Notes: generated by a model from the sequence alone, not told the origin. DNA of 64,000 bases from Galactobacillus timonensis (GCF_900240265.1 NZ_LT964739.1:1056708-1120707), one strand, 5' to 3'. Counted from the stretch's first letter, positions 27,364 through 37,022 are shown. Numbers and translations: made by a program.

Positions 27364-27372
27364 ATTATAGCA
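27364..27372 (-). promoter_or_regulatory. Extended -10 promoter (TGCTATAAT), minus strand
   Basis: Faces the RNA methyltransferase operon; 28 nt before the ATG at 27335. Confidence 0.6.
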
Positions 27373-27389
27373 TGCGGCCTAGGTGCCGA

Positions 27390-27398
27390 TGGTATAAT
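27390..27398 (+). promoter_or_regulatory. Extended -10 promoter (TGGTATAAT) of pcrA
   Basis: Faces pcrA; the two back-to-back extended -10 boxes are 17 bp apart, so polymerases on both would clash. Confidence 0.6.
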
Positions 27399-27420
27399 GG
27401 GCGGGTTACAGGAGTACGCC

Positions 27421-29637
27421 ATGATTGATGTCAGCAGCCTTAACGGGGACCAGAAAAAAGCGGTTCTCGATGACCATAAATATATCCGTGTCGTTGCCGG
27501 CGCCGGCTCGGGAAAGACCCGGGTTCTGACAATGCGGATTGCGCATCTGATCGAAGATGAGCACGTGCCGGGAAGAAAGATTCTTGCGATCACCTTTACC
27601 AACAAGGCGGCCAACGAAATGAAGGAACGTGTCCGCAAGCTCGTTCCGGAAGATACCAGTGCACCGTGGATCAGCACGATCCACAGCTTCTGCGTCCGTG
27701 TGCTGCGTGAAGATATCGCCGCCATGGGCTGGCCGCGCAACTTTACGGTGCTCGATGCGGAAGACCAGAAGGCGATTCTCAAGGAAGCCTACAAGGCACT
27801 GGAAACGTCCGCGCAGGACATCTCGTATGCTTCGGCGCTCGACTACATTTCCAACTGCAAATACGGTGACATTACGCCTGAAAGGGCAGCGGATCTTGCC
27901 AACGGGTACAACGGCGATGAAAAGAAGGCGAAGATCTATGCCTTCTACGTCCACCGGCAGGAAGAGCTGTATGGCCTTGACTTTGATGACCTCATTCTCT
28001 GGGTGGTGCGGATGTTCAAGCAGTTCTCCGATATCGCTGCCAAGTGGCAGCGCCGTTTTTCGTATGTTCTCGTTGATGAGTTTCAGGACATCGACGCCAA
28101 ACAGTATGAGCTGATCCGTCAGCTGACGGGACCGGACAACAGCCTGTACGTTGTCGGTGATCCGGACCAGACGATCTATACGTGGCGCGGAGCGGATGTG
28201 AACATCATTCTGAACTTTGCGAAGGATTTTCCCAATGCCGTTACGATCATGCTCAATCAGAACTACCGCTCGACCTCCTGCATTCTGAATGGTGCCAACT
28301 CCGTGATCCGCAACAACCGCAACCGTCTCAAGAAGGAGCTGTTTACCGAGCGGCAGTCGGATCAGAAGATTATTCACCATGCCAGCACAGACGATGAGAT
28401 GGAGGCGGCCTACGTCGCTTCCGAGATCGTACGTCTCCATGATGCGGGCAAGGCCTACAAGGACATTGCGATTCTGTATCGTTCCAATTATCTGTCCCGT
28501 TCGCTTGAAAAGGGACTGCTCGATGCACGGATTCCGTACATCATCTACGGCGGCATCCGCTTCTATGAGCGTCAGGAAGTAAAAGACGCCCTCTGCTATA
28601 TGCGCATGGTAACCCGGGGCGATGATCTTGCCTTCCGGCGGATCATCAACGTGCCACGCCGCGGCATCGGTGCCAAGACAATTGACCGCATTGAAGAGGA
28701 GGCCCGCCGCAGCGGCATGACCATGTATGAGGTTGCTGCTTCTCAGCAGCTGTTTTCGGGGCGTACGCAGAAGACGCTGAACGAGTTTACGGCGATGGTC
28801 GAAAAGTGGCGCAAGCAGGAGACGGAAAACAGTCTGGAGCCGGCGAAGCTGTTTCAGATGATCATGGAAGATACGGGCTATCAGAAGATGCTCGAAGAAG
28901 ATCATGAAACGGACAGGATCGAGAACCTGAAGGAACTCATTGACGATATCCAGGAGTATACGGACAACAATCCGGACAGCAGCCTCGACGAATATCTGCA
29001 GGTTGTTTCGCTGTACGGAGACAGGGATGAGACGCTGGCCAGCGACTATGTACAGATGATGACGGTCCATGCGGCAAAGGGACTGGAGTTTGATACGGTA
29101 TTCGTGACGGATATGAACGAGGGCATCTTCCCCAATGAACGCGCCCTTTCCGATTCCAGCAAGGGCATCGAGGAGGAGCGGCGGCTTGCCTATGTCGCCT
29201 TTACGCGGGCAAGAAACCGTCTCTATATCTGCGAGGCCGGTGGCTTCAGCTTCATTCTGCAGCGGGTCCGTACGCCTTCGCGCTTCATTAAGGAAATCGA
29301 TGATGACTATATCATCCATGAAGGTGCGGTGGATGCGCGGCTGAAATCGCCATGGGGAAACGATGACGATGACGAAGACCGTCAGCCCCAGAGCTTTGCA
29401 GGGCGGCATGTGGATACTGTTCATGCCCGTCCTGTATACAAGGTCGATCATTTTACGGCATCGGGCAGGAATGCGAATCTTGCCAAGGGAGATGTCGTAG
29501 TGCATGTGAAGTTCGGTGAAGGTGTTGTCATCAAGGTGCAGGGCGGCATTGCGACGATTGCGTTCCCGATGCCATGGGGCGTGAAGCAGATTGCCTGCGC
29601 CTTCCCGGGTCTCAAGCGCAAGGAAGAGGTGAACTGA
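27421..29637 (+). CDS. pcrA: ATP-dependent DNA helicase PcrA (UvrD/Rep family)
   Basis: SF1A 3'-5' helicase for repair and replication-fork clearing; 738 aa. Motif I AGAGSGKTRVL, motif Ia TFTNKAANEM, motif II VDEFQDID, motif III GDPDQTIYTWRGA, motif IV LNQNYRST, motif V MTVHAAKGLEFD, motif VI VAFTRARNRLY. The C-terminal 45 residues contain the Tudor-like fold (GDVVVHVKFGEGVV) that binds RNA polymerase in PcrA. AGGAG at 27410-27414 fixes the start at 27421. ligA follows after 3 nt, the usual Firmicute pair. Confidence 0.97.
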   Translation: MIDVSSLNGDQKKAVLDDHKYIRVVAGAGSGKTRVLTMRIAHLIEDEHVPGRKILAITFTNKAANEMKERVRKLVPEDTSAPWISTIHSFCVRVLREDIAAMGWPRNFTVLDAEDQKAILKEAYKALETSAQDISYASALDYISNCKYGDITPERAADLANGYNGDEKKAKIYAFYVHRQEELYGLDFDDLILWVVRMFKQFSDIAAKWQRRFSYVLVDEFQDIDAKQYELIRQLTGPDNSLYVVGDPDQTIYTWRGADVNIILNFAKDFPNAVTIMLNQNYRSTSCILNGANSVIRNNRNRLKKELFTERQSDQKIIHHASTDDEMEAAYVASEIVRLHDAGKAYKDIAILYRSNYLSRSLEKGLLDARIPYIIYGGIRFYERQEVKDALCYMRMVTRGDDLAFRRIINVPRRGIGAKTIDRIEEEARRSGMTMYEVAASQQLFSGRTQKTLNEFTAMVEKWRKQETENSLEPAKLFQMIMEDTGYQKMLEEDHETDRIENLKELIDDIQEYTDNNPDSSLDEYLQVVSLYGDRDETLASDYVQMMTVHAAKGLEFDTVFVTDMNEGIFPNERALSDSSKGIEEERRLAYVAFTRARNRLYICEAGGFSFILQRVRTPSRFIKEIDDDYIIHEGAVDARLKSPWGNDDDDEDRQPQSFAGRHVDTVHARPVYKVDHFTASGRNANLAKGDVVVHVKFGEGVVIKVQGGIATIAFPMPWGVKQIACAFPGLKRKEEVN

Positions 29638-29640
29638 GCC

Positions 29641-31611
29641 ATGGACGTTAAACAGCAGATGCAGGATTTGATTGATCGTCTGAATGCGGCTTCCGATGCC
29701 TACTACAATGGGCGCGAAGAGATTCTGACGGACTTTGAGTGGGATGCGCTCTTCGATCAGCTCAAGAAGCTTGAAAGTGACAGCGGCATCGTTCTTCCCG
29801 GATCGCCAACCGCCAAAGTCAGTGCTGATACGACGCCGGGCGAGAAGGAGGCGCATGAGTTTGCGACCCTTTCCCTTGCCAAGACAAAGAAGCCGGAAGA
29901 ACTGGTCCACTGGGCTGATGGACGTCCCATCTGGATGAGCTGGAAGCTCGATGGGCTGACGCTGGTCGTGACCTATGACAACGGAAAGCTGACGAAGGTT
30001 GTGACGCGCGGCGATGGTCATATCGGGACGAACATTACGCATCTGGCGCCGGCGATTCACGGCATCCTGCCGGAGGTTTCCTATACGGGCCATATGGTGA
30101 TCCGCGGGGAGGCGGTGATCTCCTATGCGGACTTTGAACGCTTCCGTATCGAGAGCGGAGAAGATTACGCCAATCCGCGCAACCTGGCCAGTGGTTCTTT
30201 GACGCTGAAGGATGTTAATGAAGTTGCGGGCCGCAACATTCACTGGATTCCCTTTACGCTGGTCTATACGGAAGAAAACATCGTGTCCTGGGGAGCGAGG
30301 ATGGACTGGCTGCAGAACCTTGGCTTCAAGGTTGTGGATCATGTGCTGATCTCTGAGCCGACTCTGGAACATGTGCAGGCGGACATCGATGCCTTCAGTG
30401 AGAAGGTCACCTCCGGTACCAATCCGTATCCGGTGGACGGCCTTGTGATTGTGTACGATGATACACAATACGCTTCAACCGGATCGGTGACGGGTCATCA
30501 TGCGACGCGGGCGGGCTTTGCCTTCAAGTGGCAGGATGAATCGGTAGAGACGCAGCTGGACCATGTGGAGTGGTCCTGTGCGGCGGGGGCGATTACGCCG
30601 GTGGCGGTGTTTGATCCGGTGCAGCTGGAAGGTACGACGGTGAAGCGGGCGTCGCTGTGCAACATTTCGGAGTGTGAGCGGCTCGGGATCGGTGGCAAGG
30701 GTACGATTCTTTCGGTGATCAAGGCAAACAAGATCATTCCGAAGGTCATTCATGTGCGCAAAACCGAGGGGAGTCTTGAAATTCCTGCCGAATGTCCGGT
30801 ATGTCATCAGCCGACGGAGGTTGAAGTTTCTCCGTTATCCGGTACCAAAACGCTGCACTGCACGAATCCGGACTGTACGGCGAAGCAGCTGAAGAAGTTT
30901 GCGCGCTTTGTGTCGAAGGCGGGCATGGACATTGACGGTATTTCGGAGGCGACGATTGCGCGCTTCATCAATGCGGGCTGGATCCGCAGCTGCGGCGACT
31001 TCTACCGTCTGAATGAACATCAGGACGGGATTGCGCAGCTCGACGGCTTTGGCGAAAAGAGTGCGCAGAACATTGTGGACGCCGTGGAAAAGGCGCGCCG
31101 GGTGACGGATCGTCGTTTCATCTATGCGCTTTCGATTCCGCTGGTGGGACCGGATGTGGCGAAGAAGCTGCTGTCTGTCTATTCGCTGTCCGATCTGATT
31201 GCGATGGCTGAAAATGCCCCGCAGGACGATGTGTTTGCGTCGATCGACGGCATCGGTCCGGAAAAGAGCGGTGCCTTCGTGCGCTGGTTCAGGGATGAAA
31301 AGAATCAGGCGATGGTGCGCGATGTGCTTGATCAGGTCACCATCGAGGAAAGTGAGAAGGCGGCCGCCGGAAACAGGTGTGCCGGTTTGACGTTTGTGAT
31401 TACGGGTGATGTGCATCACTACCACAACCGCAACGAGCTGAAGGCATACATTGAGTCGCAGGGCGGCAAGGTGACGGGTTCGGTATCAAAGAATACGTCG
31501 TTTCTCATCAATAATGATGTGAATTCGACGTCGTCGAAGAACCAGAAGGCGCATCAGCTGAATGTGCCGATCCTTTCGGAAGATGATTTCGTGGAACGCT
31601 ATGGGCAGTGA
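29641..31611 (+). CDS. ligA: NAD-dependent DNA ligase LigA
   Basis: Seals nicks using NAD+; 656 aa, complete. Domain Ia (YYNGREEILTDFEWDALF), adenylated Lys in WKLDG, OB fold, Cys4 zinc finger (CPVCHQ...LHCTNPDC), helix-hairpin-helix region, and C-terminal BRCT (LTFVITGDVHHYHNRNEL). Divergence from the standard motifs is notable (for example KLDGLTLVV rather than KxDGxAI, and PGSPTAKVS), typical of Erysipelotrichia-like ligases. Next to pcrA and gatCAB. Confidence 0.95.
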   Translation: MDVKQQMQDLIDRLNAASDAYYNGREEILTDFEWDALFDQLKKLESDSGIVLPGSPTAKVSADTTPGEKEAHEFATLSLAKTKKPEELVHWADGRPIWMSWKLDGLTLVVTYDNGKLTKVVTRGDGHIGTNITHLAPAIHGILPEVSYTGHMVIRGEAVISYADFERFRIESGEDYANPRNLASGSLTLKDVNEVAGRNIHWIPFTLVYTEENIVSWGARMDWLQNLGFKVVDHVLISEPTLEHVQADIDAFSEKVTSGTNPYPVDGLVIVYDDTQYASTGSVTGHHATRAGFAFKWQDESVETQLDHVEWSCAAGAITPVAVFDPVQLEGTTVKRASLCNISECERLGIGGKGTILSVIKANKIIPKVIHVRKTEGSLEIPAECPVCHQPTEVEVSPLSGTKTLHCTNPDCTAKQLKKFARFVSKAGMDIDGISEATIARFINAGWIRSCGDFYRLNEHQDGIAQLDGFGEKSAQNIVDAVEKARRVTDRRFIYALSIPLVGPDVAKKLLSVYSLSDLIAMAENAPQDDVFASIDGIGPEKSGAFVRWFRDEKNQAMVRDVLDQVTIEESEKAAAGNRCAGLTFVITGDVHHYHNRNELKAYIESQGGKVTGSVSKNTSFLINNDVNSTSSKNQKAHQLNVPILSEDDFVERYGQ

Positions 31612-31685
31612 GGAGCCGTGCGGTTGAAGAAACAGGGTGTCGCGGGTAGAATTGTACGGTACATACGGGGAAATAGAGGCATTTT

Positions 31686-31982
31686 ATGGAAGAAAAAATC
31701 GATGCGGAATATTTGAAGAAGCTGGCGCATCAGCTGATGTTTGATCTTTCCGACGATGAGGCGACGGCGCTGGAGCAGGAGTTTCATACGCTGCTCAAGC
31801 AGATGTCGTTTCTGGACAAAGTGAATACGGACGGCGTCGAGGAGATGGTCTATCCCTTCGAGGAGCCGACCGCGTTTCTGCGTGACGACGTTGTGACAAA
31901 CGTGATTTCGCAGGACGATGCGCTTGCCAATGTGGACAAGAAGATTGAGGGACATTTTGTTCTTCCGAAGGTGGTGAAGTAA
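31686..31982 (+). CDS. gatC: Asp/Glu-tRNA amidotransferase subunit GatC
   Basis: Small subunit that wraps GatA to GatB; 98 aa. Family features: KLAHQLMFDLSDDEA near the N-terminus, LDKVNTDGVEEMVYP and the C-terminal HFVLPKVVK. RBS AGAGG 9 nt before ATG 31686. Its stop shares one base with the gatA start. Confidence 0.95.
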   Translation: MEEKIDAEYLKKLAHQLMFDLSDDEATALEQEFHTLLKQMSFLDKVNTDGVEEMVYPFEEPTAFLRDDVVTNVISQDDALANVDKKIEGHFVLPKVVK

Positions 31983-33400
31983 TGTCGATTGCAGAGATGG
32001 TAAGGGACCGGGAAGGCGCTGAGGCCCGGGTCAATGAGGCTTATGCGAAGGCGCAGCAGCTGCAGGAGAAGTTGAACGATGTCATTACGTTCGTTGATCC
32101 AAAGCAGCAGCTGGAACATCTGCCTCAAGAGGGCCTGATGCGCGGGGTTCCGATTGCGCTCAAGGATAATGTGAATACGAAAGGGATCCGTACGACGGCG
32201 GGATCCCGTATTTTGAGCAATTATGTTCCGATCTATGATGCGGAAGTATGGACGAAGCTGAAGAAGGCCGGTGCCGTGTGCATTGCCAAGAGTTCGATGG
32301 ATGAGCTGGCGATGGGCGGTACCAATAAGACGTGCTTTACGGGCTATGCCTATAATCCATGGGATCGTAGACGTATGACCGGCGGTTCTTCGGGCGGTTC
32401 GGCGGCGATGGTCGCTTCGGGTGTTGTTCCCTTTGCGATCGGCTCCGATACCGGTGACTCGGTGCGCAAGCCGGCGAGCCATTGCGGCGTGGTCGGTGTG
32501 AAGCCGACGTACGGCCGCATCAGCCGGTATGGAATTATTCCGTATTCTTCTTCGATGGATCATGTCGGCTACTTTACGGGCAACGTTGAAGATGCGTGCC
32601 TGGCATTAAAAGTTCTGGCGGGTCGTGATGAGCGTGATATGACGAGTTCGCTGCGCCCGGTGGAGGACTACAGTGCGCTTTTGAACAGCGATATGCACGG
32701 GAAGAAGATTGCGGTGTTCAAGAATGTTCTGGACGGCATTGAGAACAAGGAGACGCTGAGGATCTTCAATGATCTGTGCGAGAAGCTGCGGGCGCGCGGG
32801 GCGGTTGTTGAGGAGTATACGTTTGATCAGGATCTGATGAATGCGATTCTGCCGACGTACTTCATTATTGCCAATTGTGAGGCGGCGTCGAATCATTCGA
32901 ATCTGGACGGGATCCGCTTCGGTGTGCGTGAGGACGGTGCAGACATGGCGGAAATCATGACGAATTCGCGGACGAAGGGCTTTGGGCCTTTGATCCGTCG
33001 GCGGTTTGTCATTGGTTCGTACGGTCTGTTTGAGGAGAATCAGGAGCGTCTGTTCCGCAAGGCACAGAAGGTGCGCCGGAAGATCGTTGAGGCGATGAAC
33101 GAGTGCTACAAGGAGTACGATGCGATCATGGCGCCGGCGTCCGGAAACATTGCGCCTTTGCTGGATGATTCGCAGGATCAGGATCAGCTGGGTGATGCGC
33201 AGGTCATTGCGGAGAATTATATGGCGATTGGCAACTTCTCCGGGGATCCGTCGATGACGGTTCCGATGGGCTTTGAAGAAGGCTGCCCGATCGGTGTGAA
33301 CATTACATGCCGGCCATGGGAAGAAGTGACGATGTTCGACATTGCCAAGGCGATCGAGGAAGTGACGGGTCTCAAGGATCTTAGAGCGGAGGTGAAGTGA
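31982..33400 (+). CDS. gatA: Asp/Glu-tRNA amidotransferase subunit GatA
   Basis: Amidase subunit releasing ammonia from Gln for Gln-tRNA or Asn-tRNA synthesis; 472 aa. The Ser-cisSer-Lys triad is recognisable: Lys in IALKDNVN, cis-Ser in GGSSGGSAAM, and nucleophile Ser in SDTGDSVRKPAS. The last motif has Asp where most bacteria have Gly (SDTGGS), a variant I associate with Erysipelotrichia and Mollicutes. Gene order gatCAB; gatB follows after 1 nt. Confidence 0.96.
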   Translation: MSIAEMVRDREGAEARVNEAYAKAQQLQEKLNDVITFVDPKQQLEHLPQEGLMRGVPIALKDNVNTKGIRTTAGSRILSNYVPIYDAEVWTKLKKAGAVCIAKSSMDELAMGGTNKTCFTGYAYNPWDRRRMTGGSSGGSAAMVASGVVPFAIGSDTGDSVRKPASHCGVVGVKPTYGRISRYGIIPYSSSMDHVGYFTGNVEDACLALKVLAGRDERDMTSSLRPVEDYSALLNSDMHGKKIAVFKNVLDGIENKETLRIFNDLCEKLRARGAVVEEYTFDQDLMNAILPTYFIIANCEAASNHSNLDGIRFGVREDGADMAEIMTNSRTKGFGPLIRRRFVIGSYGLFEENQERLFRKAQKVRRKIVEAMNECYKEYDAIMAPASGNIAPLLDDSQDQDQLGDAQVIAENYMAIGNFSGDPSMTVPMGFEEGCPIGVNITCRPWEEVTMFDIAKAIEEVTGLKDLRAEVK

Positions 33401-33401
33401 G

Positions 33402-34826
33402 ATGGAATACGATGTGACCATTGGTATTGAAATTCACGTTCAGCTCAAGACGGTGACCAAGATGTTTTCGGGGGCGCCGACTTCGTTCGGCCGTCAGGCA
33501 AATACCTGTGTGAACGAGATCGATCTAGGTATGCCGGGGGCGATGCCGGAAGTGAACCGTGAGGCGGTTGCCAAGGCGATTCAGGCGTGCACGGCGCTGC
33601 ATCTGACGATTGATCCGCTGGTGAAGTTTGATCGTAAGAACTACTATTATTCGGATCTGCCGAAGGGGTTCCAGATTACGCAGCAGTTTCATCCGATTGG
33701 CCGGGATGGCTATGTGGAGATTGATACGCCCAATGGTAAGCGGAAGATTCGGATTGAGCGGATCCATATGGAAGAGGATACGGCGAAGCAGTTTCATTTG
33801 ACGAAGGTTTCGCTGCTGGATTTCAACCGGGCGGGGACGCCGCTCATTGAGATCGTTTCGAAGCCGGATATGCATAATGGTCAGGAAGCAGAAGCCTATG
33901 TAGAGGCTCTGCGTCAGACGCTGTACTATATCGGTGTCTCCGACTGCAAGATGGAAGAAGGCTCGATGCGCTGCGATGTCAACGTGTCCATTGCGCCCAA
34001 GGGTGCCAGCCACCTCGGTACGAAGAACGAGATCAAGAACCTGAACTCGATTTCGCATATCGGCAAGGCCGTGGACTATGAAGTGGAGCGGCAGAAGAAG
34101 GTGCTGGAAAGCGGCGGTACCGTGTTCCAGGAGACGCGCCGTTTCGATGAGAAGACCGGTACGACGGTCATGATGCGGCGCAAGGAAGGCAACGTGGATT
34201 ACAAGTTCTTCCCGGAGCCGAACATTTTCCCGATTCTGCTGGATCCGGAATGGATCAAATCGATTCAGGCGGCGATGCCTGAGCTGCCCCAGGCGCGCCG
34301 TGAGCGCTATGAGAAGAGCTATGGCCTTTCACAGCGGGATATTGACATCCTGATTGCGAACAAGGAGATGGCTGAGTTCTTCGAGTCGTGCATGAAGTAT
34401 TCGAAGAATGCGAAGAGTGTGTGCAACTGGCTGCTGGCGGATGTAAGTGCGTGGCTGAATGCGCATGAGACGACGATCTCGGCGTCGACGCTGAAGCCGG
34501 AGCATCTTGCGAAGCTGGTGGCGATGATCGATGAGGGCCGTATTTCGAGCAAGCAGGCGAAGGAGCTTGTGGATGATCTGATGGCCGGCAGGGATCCGGA
34601 AGTGTCCGCAAAGGAAAAAGGTCTGGAACAGATGTCGGATACCGGAGCTCTGGAGGCGATGGTCAAGGAGGTTCTTGACGCGAATCCGCAGGCGATCGTT
34701 GACTTCAAGAACGGCAAGGACCGTGCGGTCGGCTTCCTGGTCGGCCAGGTGATGAAGAAGTCGCGTGGCAAGGCAAATCCGGGCATGGCTTCGAAGCTTG
34801 TGCAGCAGGAGCTTTCGAAACGTTGA
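33402..34826 (+). CDS. gatB: Asp/Glu-tRNA amidotransferase subunit GatB
   Basis: Kinase/transamidase subunit that activates the misacylated tRNA; 474 aa. Conserved blocks: IGIEIHVQLKTVTKMF, the zinc and ATP site region with CVNEIDLGMPGAMP, YYYSDLPKGFQITQQ, EDTAKQFH, DFNRAGTPLIEIVSKPD and SMRCDVNVSI. A C-terminal helical YqeY-like tail (GQVMKKSRGKANPGMASKLV) binds tRNA. GGAGG at 33388-33392. Confidence 0.97.
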   Translation: MEYDVTIGIEIHVQLKTVTKMFSGAPTSFGRQANTCVNEIDLGMPGAMPEVNREAVAKAIQACTALHLTIDPLVKFDRKNYYYSDLPKGFQITQQFHPIGRDGYVEIDTPNGKRKIRIERIHMEEDTAKQFHLTKVSLLDFNRAGTPLIEIVSKPDMHNGQEAEAYVEALRQTLYYIGVSDCKMEEGSMRCDVNVSIAPKGASHLGTKNEIKNLNSISHIGKAVDYEVERQKKVLESGGTVFQETRRFDEKTGTTVMMRRKEGNVDYKFFPEPNIFPILLDPEWIKSIQAAMPELPQARRERYEKSYGLSQRDIDILIANKEMAEFFESCMKYSKNAKSVCNWLLADVSAWLNAHETTISASTLKPEHLAKLVAMIDEGRISSKQAKELVDDLMAGRDPEVSAKEKGLEQMSDTGALEAMVKEVLDANPQAIVDFKNGKDRAVGFLVGQVMKKSRGKANPGMASKLVQQELSKR

Positions 34827-34879
34827 GCTGCAGTAGTATTTTGGCGCAGTTTCGGATAGAATCGTGTAACGGGTAGGAT

Positions 34880-35593
34880 ATGGCAGAAACAGAAAAAAGT
34901 GTAAAGAAAAACAGGAAAAAGAAGAATAGTGTGAAGGGCTGGGGGCCGTTTATTCTGGCTCTGGTGCTGTTCATTCTTCCGTTTGCGGTGCTTGGCTGGA
35001 TTCTGCTGGGGGCTGCGATGGATACGGGTTCGCCGATTCTCGGTGATCGCTATGCGAACGATCTGGATCCGGCGATTACGAAGGCGCAGCTGGATACGAT
35101 CAAGGATGCGGTGAAGCAGATGTCGGGCGTTGAAAGCGCAGACGTGGAACTGGCAACCGGTACGCTGCGTGTGTATGCGGATATCAGTGACGATGCGACG
35201 GTGGATACGGCCAACAGTGTGGCGGATCAGATCTACAGTTCGGTGACTTCGACGCTGGATCCGGCGGTCTATTTTTCGCAGCATGACAATGAGAAGATGT
35301 ACGATCTTGAGATTCATGTGTATAACTACGCTGATTCGAAGGATCGTGACAGTGATTCCTTCGTCTATGTGATTGATACGAAGACGAGTTCGATGGATGC
35401 GCCTGCGAAGCAGACGATGTCCGAGCCGCTGAACGCGGAACTGGCGCAGCAGCTGCGGCAGGCGGTTGAGGACCGGAATAATCCGCAACCGAGTGCTTCG
35501 GCGAATGCGGCGGACCTGAGCGGCGGCAGTTCGGATCTTGACGGTGCCGCGGATGAAGGAACAACCAACAGTAACGAAGGCAATCAGGGATAA
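34880..35593 (+). CDS. Membrane-anchored protein of unknown function
   Basis: 237 aa: a very basic cytoplasmic start (residues 1-18), one TM helix (about 22-46), then an extracellular domain of about 140 residues with an alternating alpha/beta pattern (KQMSGVESADVELATGTLRVYADIS) and a Ser/Asn/Asp-rich disordered tail (about 200-237). The SGVESADVELATGTLRVY part resembles the ring-building or heavy-metal-associated ferredoxin-like folds only in general shape. Not recognised. It sits between gatB and rlmD and is closed by a terminator. Confidence 0.75.
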   Translation: MAETEKSVKKNRKKKNSVKGWGPFILALVLFILPFAVLGWILLGAAMDTGSPILGDRYANDLDPAITKAQLDTIKDAVKQMSGVESADVELATGTLRVYADISDDATVDTANSVADQIYSSVTSTLDPAVYFSQHDNEKMYDLEIHVYNYADSKDRDSDSFVYVIDTKTSSMDAPAKQTMSEPLNAELAQQLRQAVEDRNNPQPSASANAADLSGGSSDLDGAADEGTTNSNEGNQG

Positions 35594-35606
35594 CCGTGAT
35601 GTGATC

Positions 35607-35633
35607 AGAGACCGTGCGATGCGGTCTCTTTCT
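35607..35633 (+). terminator. Rho-independent terminator
   Basis: AGAGACCG/CGGTCTCT 8-bp stem, TTCT tail. Confidence 0.75.
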
Positions 35634-35657
35634 GTAAGAAGGCAGTGGGGAAACGGA

Positions 35658-36986
35658 ATGAAGAAGAATGAGCAGTGGACAGGAACCTGTACGGGTTATA
35701 CCTACGATGGGCTGGGCGTGGTGCGTTTTGATGATCTGGTGTTCTTTGTGCCGGGGTTACTCGAAGGGGAAGAGGCTGAGCTGGCCATTACGGCGATGAA
35801 GAAGAACTACGGCTATGCGCGGATCGTGAAGCTGCTCAAAAAGAGTCCGCACCGTCGTGAGCCGGTGTGCGGTGTTTACCGGCTCTGCGGCGGCTGTCAG
35901 CTGATGCACATGGACGATGAGACACAGCAGAGCTTCAAGGAAGACAAGGTAAGAAACCTCTTCCTTCAGAATGCCGGCATGGAAGTGGATGTGCCGCAGA
36001 TTCTTGAAGGTGAGATGCGTCTCAACTACCGGAACAAGGTCCAGGTGCCGGTGCAGGTGAATCAGGGAAAGGTGGAGATGGGCTTCTATCAGAACCACTC
36101 GAACCGGATCATTCCCTTTGAGACATGCTATGTGCAGACCGAGGAGTCAAACCGGATCGTTCAGAAGATCAGGGAACTGCTGGAGCAGTATCGCTGCGGC
36201 AGTGTGTTCCGCCATGTCCTCATCAAGCATGCCCATGTGCGGGATGAGGTGATGGTGTGTCTGATTGTGCGGGAGTATCCGTTCAGTCACAGTGAGCAGT
36301 TCATTCAGGAACTGACGCGGCAGTTTCCCAACATCCGCTCCATGAGTGCGATCATCAATCGCCGTGAGGACAATGTGATCCTCGACGGGAAGGAAGTGCT
36401 GCTGTATGGGAATCCGTACATTGAGGAGGATCTTCTGGGCTGCAGGTTCCGGATCAGTGCGCGTTCGTTTTTCCAGATCAATCCCTATGCGACAAAGCTT
36501 CTCTACAGTAAGGCGCTGGAATTTGCCGGGCTGAGCGGCAATGAGACGGTGATCGATCTTTACTGCGGTACCGGAACCATTGGCATCCTTGCCTCAAAGC
36601 ATGCGAAGCAGGTGTACGGCATCGAGGTCGTTGTGGATGCGATCAGAGACGCCAAAGTGAATGCAGAAATCAATAACGTTAACAATATTCAGTTCTTCTG
36701 TGCCGATGCAAAGGACGGTGCGAAGAAGCTGATCGCGGCAAAGATTCGTCCGGATGTTGTGATCGTTGATCCTCCGCGCAAGGGCTGCTCGATTGAGACG
36801 CTCAACGCCATCGAGACCATGTCGCCCAGGCGGCTGGTCTATGTGAGCTGTGATCCGGCAACACTCACAAGAGACTGTGCGATCATGAAGGAGAAGGGAT
36901 ACGAGACGGTAAAGGTGCAGCCCGTGGACATGTTCCCGCAGACAGTGGCGGTCGAGACAGTCGCTCTGCTAATTCGGAAGAACTAA
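35658..36986 (+). CDS. rlmD: 23S rRNA (uracil-5-)-methyltransferase RlmD-like
   Basis: 442 aa. An N-terminal TRAM domain (WTGTCTGYTYDGLGVVRFDDLVFFVPGLLEGEE) is followed by the Fe-S motif C-x5-C-x2-C (CGVYRLCGGC) with a further Cys at FETC, then the SAM domain: DLYCGTGTIGILAS, IVDPPRKGC, and the catalytic Cys in VSCDPATLTRDC. Firmicute homologues (RlmCD) modify both U747 and U1939. The ATG at 35658 begins the TRAM domain; the longer frame would cross the terminator. It is the last core gene before the accessory region. Confidence 0.95.
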   Translation: MKKNEQWTGTCTGYTYDGLGVVRFDDLVFFVPGLLEGEEAELAITAMKKNYGYARIVKLLKKSPHRREPVCGVYRLCGGCQLMHMDDETQQSFKEDKVRNLFLQNAGMEVDVPQILEGEMRLNYRNKVQVPVQVNQGKVEMGFYQNHSNRIIPFETCYVQTEESNRIVQKIRELLEQYRCGSVFRHVLIKHAHVRDEVMVCLIVREYPFSHSEQFIQELTRQFPNIRSMSAIINRREDNVILDGKEVLLYGNPYIEEDLLGCRFRISARSFFQINPYATKLLYSKALEFAGLSGNETVIDLYCGTGTIGILASKHAKQVYGIEVVVDAIRDAKVNAEINNVNNIQFFCADAKDGAKKLIAAKIRPDVVIVDPPRKGCSIETLNAIETMSPRRLVYVSCDPATLTRDCAIMKEKGYETVKVQPVDMFPQTVAVETVALLIRKN

Positions 36987-37022
36987 AAAGGGACCGGAAA
37001 AGCCCGTGTTCAAGCCATTTCT

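Noticed and set aside
27406..30468. 1020-codon open frame on the minus strand opposite pcrA-ligA
   Set aside because: It is antisense to two certain genes and arises from their GC-rich third positions. The His/Arg/Leu-rich product has no motif and no ribosome site.
34319..35488. 389-codon minus-strand frame across gatB and the next gene
   Set aside because: Antisense to gatB and an unknown gene; crosses a gene border without its own signals.
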